Source of the DNA: Parvimonas sp. oral taxon 393 str. F0440
GTDB lineage: Bacteria > Bacillota > Clostridia > Tissierellales > Peptoniphilaceae
Assembly: GCA_000223315.2 (NCBI GenBank)
Contig: AFUS01000005.1
Coordinates: 62,001-126,000, forward strand
DNA: 64,000 nt
Reading direction: 5' to 3'
The notes under the pieces were generated by a model. That model was not told where the DNA came from. It saw nothing but the letters and a program-made list of their open reading frames with translations, and ran no database searches. Position numbers and translations under genes: made by a program. Of the stretch, positions 1 to 8,117 are shown one piece after another. Every line of letters begins with the position of its first letter. Position 1 is the stretch's first letter.

Positions 1-282
1 TGCCATGTCTTTAATAATTTTTATATTTAAATTATAGTCTTTACATAAAAAATCCATAATATTTTCAATGATAGTATTAATAATTTCTAAAGTCAAAACA
101 ACTGCTATCATAATTAATATTACAGATAATTCTACATAAGATAAATTAAAAATTAAAGAACACAACAATACTAACACAGAAAACATTATATGAAATCTAA
201 AATTTCTCTCTGTTTTGAAAATGTATATTATACCTTTAAAGGCACAAAAAAAACTTTCCATAAAACTAGAATTCTTTTTCAT
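1..282 (-). CDS. dgkA: Diacylglycerol/undecaprenol kinase, 3' end cut by the window
   Basis: Small integral membrane lipid kinase of the DgkA family. In Gram-positives these mostly phosphorylate undecaprenol and so feed the lipid carrier used for cell wall and capsule synthesis. The visible 94 residues start with a basic stretch, then two hydrophobic segments, then the family signature EIINTIIEN, whose acidic and Asn residues bind Mg-ATP. The ATG at 282 overlaps the end of ybeY by 17 bases, so the two are translationally coupled. The order phoH-ybeY-dgkA is the usual one in Firmicutes. The C-terminal membrane segment lies beyond the window edge. Confidence 0.85.
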   Translation of the reverse strand, partial: MKKNSSFMESFFCAFKGIIYIFKTERNFRFHIMFSVLVLLCSLIFNLSYVELSVILIMIAVVLTLEIINTIIENIMDFLCKDYNLNIKIIKDMA

Positions 283-736
283 TTTTAAAAACTTCCATTA
301 ATTTCATAGTTTCTTTTTCCTTATTTCTCATAATTATTTTTTCAGACTCATCAATATGATCATATCCTAATAAGTGAAATACAGAATGACAAACTAAATA
401 TAAAATTTCTCTTTCAATACTATGTCCAAACTCTTGGGCCTGTTCAATTGATTTTTCTGTAGAAATTATAATATCTCCTAGAATAAAAGGCATACCTTCT
501 TCTGAAAATTCAAACTCCATCGGAAAAGAAAGCACATCCGTTTCCCTATCAATATTTCTAAATTCAGAATTTATACTCTTTATTTCTTCATTTGTAACAA
601 AAGAAACTGATACCTCAATATTATCTATCATTTTATTTTCAACTTTTAGAGCTGTTTCGATACATTCTATAATTTTTTCTTTAAGATTATCTGTAACTAT
701 GAACGCATCTTGCCTATCATCAAAAAGAACATTCAT
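266..736 (-). CDS. ybeY: Endoribonuclease YbeY (16S rRNA maturation)
   Basis: Zinc-dependent single-strand endoribonuclease acting in 16S rRNA 3'-end maturation and ribosome quality control. At 156 aa it has the normal length. It carries the zinc site CHSVFHLLGYDH (His117, His121, His127) and the upstream conserved block around NSEFRNIDRETDVLSFP. Its ATG overlaps the phoH stop codon by one base (TAATG), and its own end overlaps dgkA, so it sits in a tightly coupled operon. Confidence 0.95.
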   Translation of the reverse strand: MNVLFDDRQDAFIVTDNLKEKIIECIETALKVENKMIDNIEVSVSFVTNEEIKSINSEFRNIDRETDVLSFPMEFEFSEEGMPFILGDIIISTEKSIEQAQEFGHSIEREILYLVCHSVFHLLGYDHIDESEKIIMRNKEKETMKLMEVFKNEKEF

Positions 737-1704
737 TATTTTTTCTCCGCTAAGCTATCTTCATATTTTGTATAGGCATCTATTATTTTCATTACTATAC
801 TATGCCTTACAACATCAGAACTATCAAAATAATTAAAATTAATTCCCTTAATATTATTTAAAATTTTACTTACTGAAACAAGACCTGAAATTTTTCTTCT
901 ACCTAAGTCAATTTGAGTAATATCTCCAGTTATAACAGCTTTAGACTCAAAACCTATTCTTGTTAAAAACATCTTCATTTGTTCATTGGTTGCATTTTGA
1001 GCTTCATCAAGAATTATAAAAGCATCATCTAAAGTTCTCCCTCTCATATATGCTAAAGGTGCAACTTCAATGATACCTTTTTCTTTTAGTCTAAGGAAAT
1101 TATCATAACCTAATATATTATATAATGAATCATATAAAGGTCTTAAATACGGATCTATTTTTTCTTGTAGATCTCCTGGTAAAAATCCTAAATTTTCACC
1201 TGCTTCAACAGCAGGTCTTGTTAATATTATTTTTGAAACAGTATTGTTTTTTAATGCTTTAGCAGCCATTGCAATAGCTAAAAAAGTTTTTCCTGTTCCT
1301 GCAGGACCAATACCGAAAGTAATTATATTATCTTCAATCGCAGAGATATATTTTCTTTGTCCTAAGGTTTTTGGCTTTATAGGTTTTAATTTTGCATTCA
1401 AACAAATAACATAATCTAACCAATCATTTAATATCTCTTTATTTTCAGATTTTACTTTTTCAATTATATAAGAAATTTTTTGCTTATCTAAATTTTCGGA
1501 AGGATTATCTTTAACTAAAAACTCAATAGTCTTAACACATAATAAAACCATTTTTTCATCTCCTGTAATAGATAAACCTTCCTCACTATTTTTTATAGAT
1601 ACATCAAATTTTTTAGAAATAAAATCTATATTAGAATCTAAATTTCCAAATAAATTCCGAATATCATCAATATCTAAAATCAAATTTTCAGTAACTTTAT
1701 TCAT
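736..1704 (-). CDS. phoH: PhoH-like ATPase (PhoL)
   Basis: Cytoplasmic P-loop ATPase of the PhoH family, thought to work with YbeY in RNA metabolism. The 322-aa protein has an N-terminal KH-like region, Walker A GPAGTGKT at about residues 133-140, Walker B within FIILDEAQN at about 229-237, and the TRPAVEAGE motif between them that is typical of PhoH. It lies between a coiled-coil gene and ybeY, with which it overlaps by one base. Function in vivo is inferred from the family. Confidence 0.93.
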   Translation of the reverse strand: MNKVTENLILDIDDIRNLFGNLDSNIDFISKKFDVSIKNSEEGLSITGDEKMVLLCVKTIEFLVKDNPSENLDKQKISYIIEKVKSENKEILNDWLDYVICLNAKLKPIKPKTLGQRKYISAIEDNIITFGIGPAGTGKTFLAIAMAAKALKNNTVSKIILTRPAVEAGENLGFLPGDLQEKIDPYLRPLYDSLYNILGYDNFLRLKEKGIIEVAPLAYMRGRTLDDAFIILDEAQNATNEQMKMFLTRIGFESKAVITGDITQIDLGRRKISGLVSVSKILNNIKGINFNYFDSSDVVRHSIVMKIIDAYTKYEDSLAEKK

Positions 1705-1715
1705 TCTTTCTCCAA

Positions 1716-2189
1716 TTATTTCCTTAACTCACTTCTGTTATTATCCAAAACAGTAATTAAATCTCTCAATTTTTCTTGAGTTTTAGATAAAACATCATCT
1801 ACATAAGTATTAGTTTGCATTTTTATAGTTTTAGCGTTTTGTTCAGCTTTCAATAATATTTCATTTGCTTTACTTTCAGCAGCAACAACAACATCATTTT
1901 CATTAATCATCTTTTGATATCTTGCTTCAGCATCAGCTTTAATTTTAGAAGCTTCTTTATTTGCTTGTTCTAAAATTTGATTTGCATCTTTAGTTGCATC
2001 ATTTAAAATTCTATCTTTTTCTTCGTGAATCCATTCTGCTTGTTTAATTTCTTCTGGAATATTTTCTCTCATTTCTTTCAATATAAAAAATAAAGCTTCA
2101 GAATCTACCATAACTTTCTTTGAAAAAGGTAAACTTGAACTTTCTTCTACTAAGTCTTCAATACGATCAATTAATTCTAAAATTTCCAT
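1716..2189 (-). CDS. Coiled-coil protein of unknown function next to coaD
   Basis: This is a soluble 157-aa protein with a structured N-terminal region (residues 1-50, acidic, containing SLPFSKKVMVDSEALF) followed by a long charged alpha-helical coiled coil rich in Ala, Glu, Lys and Gln (about 60-150). The helix resembles the stalk of ATP synthase subunit b, and such proteins are often auto-named ATPase or vacuolar ATPase-like, but no membrane anchor or catalytic motif is visible. Homologues beside coaD are common in anaerobic Firmicutes. Its start overlaps the coaD stop by one base. A scaffolding or DivIVA-like role is possible but is a guess. Confidence 0.8.
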   Translation of the reverse strand: MEILELIDRIEDLVEESSSLPFSKKVMVDSEALFFILKEMRENIPEEIKQAEWIHEEKDRILNDATKDANQILEQANKEASKIKADAEARYQKMINENDVVVAAESKANEILLKAEQNAKTIKMQTNTYVDDVLSKTQEKLRDLITVLDNNRSELRK

Positions 2190-2668
2190 TACTCATTCCT
2201 CCTAAATTTTTCACCTAATATATCTAAAACAACTTTGTCTACATATAATTCGATATTGCCACCATTAAAATACACATCCTTAACAACAGTTGAACTTATA
2301 TGTTCATCTGATTTATCAGAGAAAAACAAAATTGTTTCCACACCACAAAGTTCCTTATTAACTTTAGCATTTATCTTTTCAGATTCAAAGTCTAAAGTAT
2401 TTCTAACCCCTCTTACCAAAACACTGACATTATTATTACTAATATAATCACATAATAATCCATAATGAATATGTACGTCAATATTTTTATATTTTTTAAA
2501 TATATCTGAAATAATATTTTTTCTTTCTTCAAGAGAAAAAAGAGCTTTTTTATTGAAATTATTTAAAATTACAATATCTACATAACCGAAAATATCTAAT
2601 GCTTTTAAAATAATATTCTTATGTCCATTTGTTAAAGGATCAAAGCTTCCCGGAAAAATCACCTTCAT
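2189..2668 (-). CDS. coaD: Phosphopantetheine adenylyltransferase
   Basis: Catalyses the fourth step of coenzyme A synthesis, 4'-phosphopantetheine plus ATP to dephospho-CoA. The 159-aa length is standard. The nucleotidyltransferase motif PGSFDPLTNGH is at the N terminus (His16 in the T/HxGH motif) and the second nucleotide-binding motif ISSTVVKD is near residue 125. The gene lies 2 bases after rsmD, the usual Firmicute pair. Confidence 0.96.
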   Translation of the reverse strand: MKVIFPGSFDPLTNGHKNIILKALDIFGYVDIVILNNFNKKALFSLEERKNIISDIFKKYKNIDVHIHYGLLCDYISNNNVSVLVRGVRNTLDFESEKINAKVNKELCGVETILFFSDKSDEHISSTVVKDVYFNGGNIELYVDKVVLDILGEKFRRNE

Positions 2669-2670
2669 AA

Positions 2671-3213
2671 TTATTTTTTCCTTCCTAAAAAAATCACTTT
2701 AATTTTTGAATATTTCTTTTCTTTTATTATTTCAAAATTTTCTATAGAAATATCTTTATCCGTTTCTATAATAATTATTCCATCTTCTTTTAAAATATTA
2801 TTATTCCAAATAAAATCCAAAGCCTTTTTTATATACTCATATTTATAAGGCGGGTCCAAAAATATATAATCAAATTTCAAACCATTATTATAAAAATAGT
2901 TCAAACAATCCATATAATCCTTATTTATGATTATTGATTTATCTAAGAATTCAGAATTTTCAAGGTTTTTTTTTGTGGTTTTCAAACTATCTTCTGAAAA
3001 ATCACAAAAATATACTTTTTTAGCTCCTCTACTTAAAAATTCAATACCAATTGCTCCACTTCCACAAAACAAATCTAAAACAATAGAATTATAATCTATT
3101 TCAAACAGAATATTAAAAATAGATTCCTTAATTTTGTCTGTAGTTGGTCTAACACTATAATCTACAGGTGATAATAATTTCAATCCCCTCTTTTTACCAG
3201 ATATTATTCTCAT
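2671..3213 (-). CDS. rsmD: 16S rRNA (guanine966-N2)-methyltransferase RsmD
   Basis: SAM-dependent methyltransferase that modifies G966 of 16S rRNA during 30S assembly. The 180-aa protein begins MRIISGKKRG, has the SAM-binding loop DLFCGSGAIGIEF at about residues 47-59, and the catalytic DPPY motif (FLDPPY) at about 118-123. It is the first gene of the rsmD-coaD-phoH-ybeY-dgkA operon and is divergent from mgtE. The 267-bp spacer holds the promoters of both directions. Confidence 0.95.
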   Translation of the reverse strand: MRIISGKKRGLKLLSPVDYSVRPTTDKIKESIFNILFEIDYNSIVLDLFCGSGAIGIEFLSRGAKKVYFCDFSEDSLKTTKKNLENSEFLDKSIIINKDYMDCLNYFYNNGLKFDYIFLDPPYKYEYIKKALDFIWNNNILKEDGIIIIETDKDISIENFEIIKEKKYSKIKVIFLGRKK

Positions 3214-3429
3214 TTTCCAACCCTAATCTTAATATTTTTTACTTATAATATATATGAAATAAAAATAATATTCAAACAAATATATTCATACTGAATTATA
3301 CCATAAAAAGATTAAATTTTCAACATTTTATTAAAAAACTTTTATGTAAAATATTATAAAAATTCAAACTTTTTTGTAAATAAAATATTTTTAAATTAAA
3401 AATAATTTTTTATAAAAGGAAAAATATGA

Positions 3430-3474
3430 TATAATGTACTAAGATATAATTTACTAAAATATTATAATAGGAGG
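3430..3474 (+). promoter_or_regulatory. Probable -10 elements and ribosome binding site of mgtE
   Basis: Three TATAAT hexamers occur at 3430-3435, 3445-3450 and 3463-3468, followed by AGGAGG at 3469-3474 before the ATG at 3481. The most upstream is the likeliest -10, but no good -35 is visible. No M-box magnesium riboswitch fold was recognised in 3214-3480, which is otherwise plain AT-rich spacer. Confidence 0.45.
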
Positions 3475-3480
3475 AGATAT

Positions 3481-4875
3481 ATGGACTTAAGAGAAAATTC
3501 TTTAGAAAAAAGCAAAATTATTGCTAATGAGTTAAAAACTTCTTTAGAAGAAAAAAATATTTTTCATTTAAGAGATATAATTTATGATACAAATGAAGTA
3601 ACCCTTGCAAATATATTTGAAGAATATTTTGAAATTAAAGACATCCTATTTATGTTTAAAGTTATAAAAAAAGAAAAAACTGCTGAAATTTTTGCCTATC
3701 TTCCTCAAAATATGAAACAACAAGTAATAAATGGCTTACAAGATCACGAAATAAAAGTTATGTTAGATTATATGTTTACAGATGATATTAGTGAGTTTTT
3801 AGAAGAATTACCTGCTAATATAGTAAAAAGAGTTTTAAATTCTGCATCTAATCAAAGACGTAGTGAAATTAATATGATTTTAAACTTTAAAGAAAATAGT
3901 GCTGGGTCTGTAATGAGTACTGATTATGTTGAATTAGATCCGGAAATTACAGCAGATGAAGCTTTAAAAATGATTAAAGATAAGGAAAGGCTTGCAGAAA
4001 CAATTTCTTATTGTTATATAACTAATAATCAACATATACTTTTAGGCTTTGTTTCAATGAAAAGTATATTATTAGCTTCTGCTAATACTTTGATTTCTGA
4101 TATAATGGAAACAGATGTCATATCAGTAGAATGTGATGAAGACCAAGAAGAAGTCGCTAAAATTTTTACTAAATATGACCTGTTAGTTTTGCCTGTTGTA
4201 AATGATCAACATAGACTTATTGGAATTATTACAATTGATGATGTATATGATATTATTCAAGATGAAGTTACAGAAGACTTACAAAAGATGGGAGGTATCA
4301 CTCCAATAGAAGGCTCTTACATAAATATGTCAATTATTGAAATGGTTAAAAGTAGAATAACTTGGCTTTTAATTTTAATGATATCAGCAACTGTTTCTGG
4401 ACTAATTTTATCAAAAAATAGTGATTTAACTTTAAAAATCCCATCTTTGGTTATTTTTATTCCTATGTTAATGGATACTGCCGGAAACGCAGGAAGTCAA
4501 TCAAGTGCAATGGTTGTTAGAGGAATTGCTGTTGACAATTTAAACATAGGTGATTTTAAATATGTTATTAAAACTGAATTTTTAAATTCTTTGATTTTAG
4601 GTGCTATTTTATTTGCTGTAAATATTCTAAGAATTTTAGTATTTATGCCAAAAATTTCAATGTCTATTGCTATTTTAATTTCAGCAACAATTTATATAAT
4701 TGTCACTATTGCTAATTTAATTGGAGGAATTCTGCCATTATTGGCAAGTACATTGAAACAAGATCCGGCTTCAATGAGCGGACCGATTTTGACAACTGTT
4801 TGTGATGCTATTTCTCTTACAATATATTTTTCTTTAGCTTCATTATTTTTAGGGGGTGGACTATATGGAATATAA
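3481..4875 (+). CDS. mgtE: Magnesium transporter MgtE, copy 1
   Basis: Mg2+-gated magnesium channel in the cytoplasmic membrane. The 464-aa protein has the full family layout: N-terminal superhelical MgtE_N domain (about 20-130), paired CBS domains (about 135-260, containing AGSVMSTDYVEL), a connecting helix, and five membrane helices (about 285-460) with the conserved pore sequence PMLMDTAGNAGSQSS. The start has an ideal AGGAGG. The gene is followed by a second mgtE that overlaps its last 11 bases. Confidence 0.95.
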   Translation: MDLRENSLEKSKIIANELKTSLEEKNIFHLRDIIYDTNEVTLANIFEEYFEIKDILFMFKVIKKEKTAEIFAYLPQNMKQQVINGLQDHEIKVMLDYMFTDDISEFLEELPANIVKRVLNSASNQRRSEINMILNFKENSAGSVMSTDYVELDPEITADEALKMIKDKERLAETISYCYITNNQHILLGFVSMKSILLASANTLISDIMETDVISVECDEDQEEVAKIFTKYDLLVLPVVNDQHRLIGIITIDDVYDIIQDEVTEDLQKMGGITPIEGSYINMSIIEMVKSRITWLLILMISATVSGLILSKNSDLTLKIPSLVIFIPMLMDTAGNAGSQSSAMVVRGIAVDNLNIGDFKYVIKTEFLNSLILGAILFAVNILRILVFMPKISMSIAILISATIYIIVTIANLIGGILPLLASTLKQDPASMSGPILTTVCDAISLTIYFSLASLFLGGGLYGI

Positions 4876-6240
4876 CTTTTTAGAATACAGCAAAGAACAA
4901 TTATCTTCCCTACTTCCTGAATTAATTAAAAACAAAAAAGTATTGTTAATAAGAGAAATATTTGATGAATATAATATAGTTGACTTAAGTGAAATATTTA
5001 GCGAATTAGAACTAGATGAAGCAATATTTGTATTTAAAATTTTACCAAAAGATATTTCTGCAGAATTGTTTACCTATCTAGATTCCGAACATCAAGAGAG
5101 ATTAATTTCAGCATTGTCATCTATGGAAGTAAAAAACATTCTCGACAATATGTTTAGTGATGATATAATAGATTTTCTTGAAGAAATGCCTGCAAATGTA
5201 ATAAAATATATTTTAGAAAATGTCCCTGCAGATCACAGGAAAGAAATTAATACCCTTTTAAGTTACGAAGAAAACACTGCCGGTTCTGTAATGAGTACAG
5301 ATTTTGTAGAACTTCATGAAGAGGATACTGTTGAAGAGGCAATAATAAAAATAAAAAACAAGCTGAAATTGCTGAAACGATAAATGTTTGTTTTGTAATT
5401 GATAAAAAAAGAGTTCTTGTTGGTGTAGTAAACTTAAGAGATATAATTATTGCAAAAAATGATAAACTTATTTCAGAAATAATGGACAAAAACATTCACT
5501 ATGTTTACACCAATACCGATCAAGAAGAAGTAGCTCGATTACTAAGCAAATATGACTTAACAACTATTTGTGTGTTGAATGATCAACATTGCTTGATTGG
5601 GATTGTTACCGCTGATGATGTTTTGGATATTTTGACTGAAGAAGCAACTGAAGACATTCATAAAATGAGCGGTATTATTCCAACAGATGGTTCATACTTA
5701 AAAACAGGAACTAAAGAAATGGTTAAATCCAGAATATCATGGCTTTTAATTTTAATGATTTCTGCTACTTTCACAGGATATATTTTACAGTATTTTGAAG
5801 ATAAACTAAGCGCAGTAGCTATTTTATCTGCATCAATTCCAATTATAATGTCCACTGCAGGAAATGCAGGAGCACAAAGTTCAACAATGGTTATAAGAGG
5901 TATAGCTGTTGATGACTTAAGTATAAACGACATATTTATTGTCTTGAGAAAAGAACTTTTTGTTGGTTTGCTTTGTGGGGCGATATTATTTATTACTAAT
6001 TTTATAAGGTTATTTATATTTGGATCAAAAAACACAACATTTAATATAAGTTTAGTAGTTAGCCTAACTATAACGATATCTTTAGTTTCTGCTAACATAG
6101 CAGGTGGAGTTCTTCCTTTACTTGCAAAAAAATTAAAAATGGATCCTGCGAGTGCAGCTGCTCCCCTTATTACGACTATAGTTGATGCAACAAGTTTAAT
6201 AATATATTTTATGTTAGCAATAGTAATACTAAAAATTTAA
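4865..6240 (+). CDS. mgtE: Magnesium transporter MgtE, copy 2 (frame broken at 5353-5358)
   Basis: A second MgtE paralogue with the same layout: MgtE_N, CBS pair, and five-helix membrane domain with STAGNAGAQSS. The ATG at 4865 is preceded by AGGGGG at 4851-4856 and overlaps copy 1 by 11 bases, so the two are co-translated. A GTG at 4856 is a weaker start. The reading frame stops at 5381-5383. Adding one A to the A6 run at 5353-5358 restores IKKQAEIAETINVCFVIDKK and joins it to the rest, giving 458 aa. The break is probably a sequencing deletion. If it is real, this copy is a pseudogene. Confidence 0.85.
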
Positions 6241-6283
6241 AAACTCATAGTTTAGATATTATTCTAATATTTATAATATACAG

Positions 6284-6323
6284 AAAAAAGTGTAGATGAA
6301 TTTATAAAACATCTACACTTTTT
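6284..6323. terminator. Bidirectional terminator between mgtE and the repressor gene
   Basis: Stem TGTAGATG (6291-6298) pairs with CATCTACA (6310-6317), flanked by A-run and T-run so that it works in both directions. It lies between convergent genes, as expected. Confidence 0.85.
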
Positions 6324-6351
6324 GTATTTACCATTTATATTATTTTTAAAA

Positions 6352-6990
6352 CTATAAATTAACACAATACATAACAACCTTACCTAGTATATTAAATTCA
6401 TCGTCTTTTGAAAATTTAAAATCTGTAAATGAATGATAAGTAGAAGCGGGTCTAAAAATTATATCATCTCCATCTCTAAAAAACAATTTTAAACTATACT
6501 CCCCATTATCAGAAAATACAACAATATCCTCATCTTCCAAGTTGTAAATAGGATAATTTAACTTAACAGCAATATAACTTCCATTAGGTATTATTTTATT
6601 CATACTCTCCCCGTTAACATGCATTATTAAAATATTATCATCGTTTGCGTATGGTCCCATAACAGAATCACTTATTTCAATTTTCTCAAAATCAACCTCA
6701 TAATTAGGTCCATCTGGACTTCCCGCTGATACTCCATAAGGCAAATAATTATATAATGATGCCTTTGTAGAATTAGGTGTATTTGAATAATGTTCCCATC
6801 CCAAAATTTCTATTGGACTTGAATTATAAATTTCAGCTAACTTTACTAAACGATCAATTGGAATATTAGTAATTATATCATTTTCATATTTAAATAAATT
6901 TTGTTTACTTGTACCTATTAGTTCACCCGCATCTTGTAATGTAAGATTTGCTTTTTGTCTGAGCTCTTTTAATCTTTCACCTGTAGTCAT
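6352..6990 (-). CDS. LexA/HdiR-like repressor: XRE helix-turn-helix plus S24 autoprotease domain
   Basis: Transcriptional repressor predicted to cleave itself on stress. The N-terminal XRE-type helix-turn-helix spans residues 4-60. A linker carries an Ala89-Gly90 cleavage site (GVSAGSPDG). The S24 peptidase fold follows, with nucleophile Ser129 in VNGESM and general base Lys168 in YSLKLFF. The distances between cleavage site, Ser and Lys are close to those of LexA. With an XRE instead of a winged helix it resembles HdiR of Lactococcus or phage CI-like repressors rather than classical LexA. It is transcribed away from a 43-aa peptide gene, and operator-like repeats cover both promoters. No other prophage gene is nearby. 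Confidence 0.88.
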   Translation of the reverse strand: MTTGERLKELRQKANLTLQDAGELIGTSKQNLFKYENDIITNIPIDRLVKLAEIYNSSPIEILGWEHYSNTPNSTKASLYNYLPYGVSAGSPDGPNYEVDFEKIEISDSVMGPYANDDNILIMHVNGESMNKIIPNGSYIAVKLNYPIYNLEDEDIVVFSDNGEYSLKLFFRDGDDIIFRPASTYHSFTDFKFSKDDEFNILGKVVMYCVNL

Positions 6991-7016
6991 ACTATCACCT
7001 CTACTATTCTATAATA

Positions 7017-7048
7017 ATTATACAATAAAATAACTTAAAAAGCAATTT
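7017..7048 (-). promoter_or_regulatory. Repressor gene promoter with overlapping operator copy A
   Basis: On the minus strand, TATAAT (7017-7022) lies 17 bp from TTGCTT (7040-7045). The operator-like sequence TAACTTAAAAAGCAATTT at 7031-7048 covers the -35 hexamer and part of the spacer, which would give autorepression. Confidence 0.6.
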
Positions 7049-7084
7049 ATTTTTTATATTTTTAAAATTTTTATCAAAAGTATC

Positions 7085-7136
7085 TTGACAAGTTATTTTT
7101 TATAGTATATAATATTAGTAACTTAAAAAGTGATTT
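7085..7136 (+). promoter_or_regulatory. Consensus promoter of the 43-aa peptide with operator copy B
   Basis: A perfect TTGACA (7085-7090), 17-bp spacer and TATAAT (7108-7113) are seen. TAACTTAAAAAGTGATTT at 7119-7136 matches operator copy A at 16 of 18 positions and sits at the expected start of transcription. It contains the dyad ACTT-AAA-AAGT. An inverted half-site AAGTTA overlaps the -35 end at 7090-7095. Confidence 0.65.
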
Positions 7137-7156
7137 TTTGATTGGAGGAAACAATT

Positions 7157-7288
7157 ATGCAAAAGAGAAAAAATAAGAATCAAGATATAAATACTTTAGA
7201 AATGGTTAAATTACTATTAACTTTCACAACTTTTACTTTATCCTGTTTTTTCATGATAATGTATGGAGTAACTGGAAAATTGATTTAA
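7157..7288 (+). CDS. 43-aa single-pass membrane peptide, probable target of the divergent repressor
   Basis: Not a recognised family. The ATG at 7157 follows a strong GGAGG (7144-7148). The peptide has a basic N terminus (MQKRKNKNQD), a short acidic turn, then one hydrophobic segment (about residues 17-38) and the tail GVTGKLI, so it should insert with its N terminus in the cytoplasm. It is expressed from a perfect consensus promoter that carries the same operator-like repeat as the divergent S24 repressor gene, and it is followed by its own terminator. By analogy, small one-helix proteins under LexA-type control in other bacteria block cell division (YneA, SidA), but this one has no LysM or other domain. 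Its function is unknown. Confidence 0.7.
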   Translation: MQKRKNKNQDINTLEMVKLLLTFTTFTLSCFFMIMYGVTGKLI

Positions 7289-7349
7289 TATAAATTTTAA
7301 TTATTAAGAAATAATTTTTATTTTATTAATTGTTGAGCAATACTGGATT

Positions 7350-7397
7350 AAAGAAACATTTCAATATTGAAAATATTGAGATGTTTCTTTATTTTTG
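7350..7397 (+). terminator. Terminator after the 43-aa peptide gene
   Basis: Two 19-base arms (7350-7368 and 7372-7390) pair with a single mismatch and are followed by ATTTTTG. Confidence 0.85.
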
Positions 7398-7437
7398 TTA
7401 TAATTTTTATAATATATATATATATTAGGAGGATTTT

Positions 7438-8046
7438 ATGAGAAATTATGATATCATTTTAGCAAGTAACTCACAAAGGAGAAAAGAGCTTTTAAAATTC
7501 ATATACAATGAATTCAAAGTAATTCCTGCTAATATTGATGAAAGAAAATTAGAACAAAAATTTTTAAGTAAAACATTTAAAGATAATAAATCAAAATTTA
7601 GTGAATTATGTGATATGCTATCTTTCGAAAAATGTAAGGACGTAAGTAAAAAACATAGTAATTCTCTAATCATTTCAGCTGATACTATTGTTTATGATGA
7701 TAAATATTTATTTGGAAAACCTAACAATCTGGATGAAGCCAAATATATGTTAGAGTATTTATCCGGAAAAGAACATATTGTACAAACCTCAGTTACAATA
7801 TACTTTAATGATACTTTCTCAACATTTTGTGAAAAAAGTTATGTATCATTTTATGACTTAGACGATATTCAAAAAGAAACAATTGAATCTTATATAAAAA
7901 ATGAAAATCCATATGATAAAGCTGGTGGATATGGAATACAAGATGGTGCTAGTCTTTTAATAAAACACATAAATGGTGACTATTTTAATATCGTTGGACT
8001 TCCAATTTCAAAACTGAATAGAAAATTATTAGAAATTATATATTAA
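7438..8046 (+). CDS. maf: Maf-family nucleotide pyrophosphatase
   Basis: House-cleaning nucleoside triphosphate pyrophosphatase that hydrolyses non-canonical or modified nucleotides. Overexpression of the B. subtilis homologue inhibits septation. The 202-aa protein has the N-terminal LASNSQRRKELL signature, the central ADTIV motif containing the catalytic Asp, GKP, and the late EPYDKAGGYGIQ-like block (ENPYDKAGGYGIQDGAS). It has an AGGAGG ribosome binding site and is flanked by terminators, so it appears monocistronic. Confidence 0.93.
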   Translation: MRNYDIILASNSQRRKELLKFIYNEFKVIPANIDERKLEQKFLSKTFKDNKSKFSELCDMLSFEKCKDVSKKHSNSLIISADTIVYDDKYLFGKPNNLDEAKYMLEYLSGKEHIVQTSVTIYFNDTFSTFCEKSYVSFYDLDDIQKETIESYIKNENPYDKAGGYGIQDGASLLIKHINGDYFNIVGLPISKLNRKLLEIIY

Positions 8047-8076
8047 AAAATCTAGTGACTAAACACTAGATTTTTT
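8045..8076. terminator. Bidirectional terminator after maf
   Basis: AAAAAATCTAGTG (8045-8057) and CACTAGATTTTTT (8064-8076) pair perfectly around a 6-base loop. It serves maf and the convergent truB operon. Confidence 0.9.
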
Positions 8077-8117
8077 CAATTTATTATATAATATTATTCA
8101 ATTAAAAATTTGAAATA

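Noticed and set aside
3214-3480. M-box magnesium riboswitch before mgtE
   Set aside because: No stable paired stems or conserved loops could be found in this very AT-rich spacer.
6352-7288. Prophage remnant
   Set aside because: Only the repressor suggests it. No integrase, antirepressor, terminase or attachment-site repeats are seen, and flanking genes are ordinary chromosomal ones.
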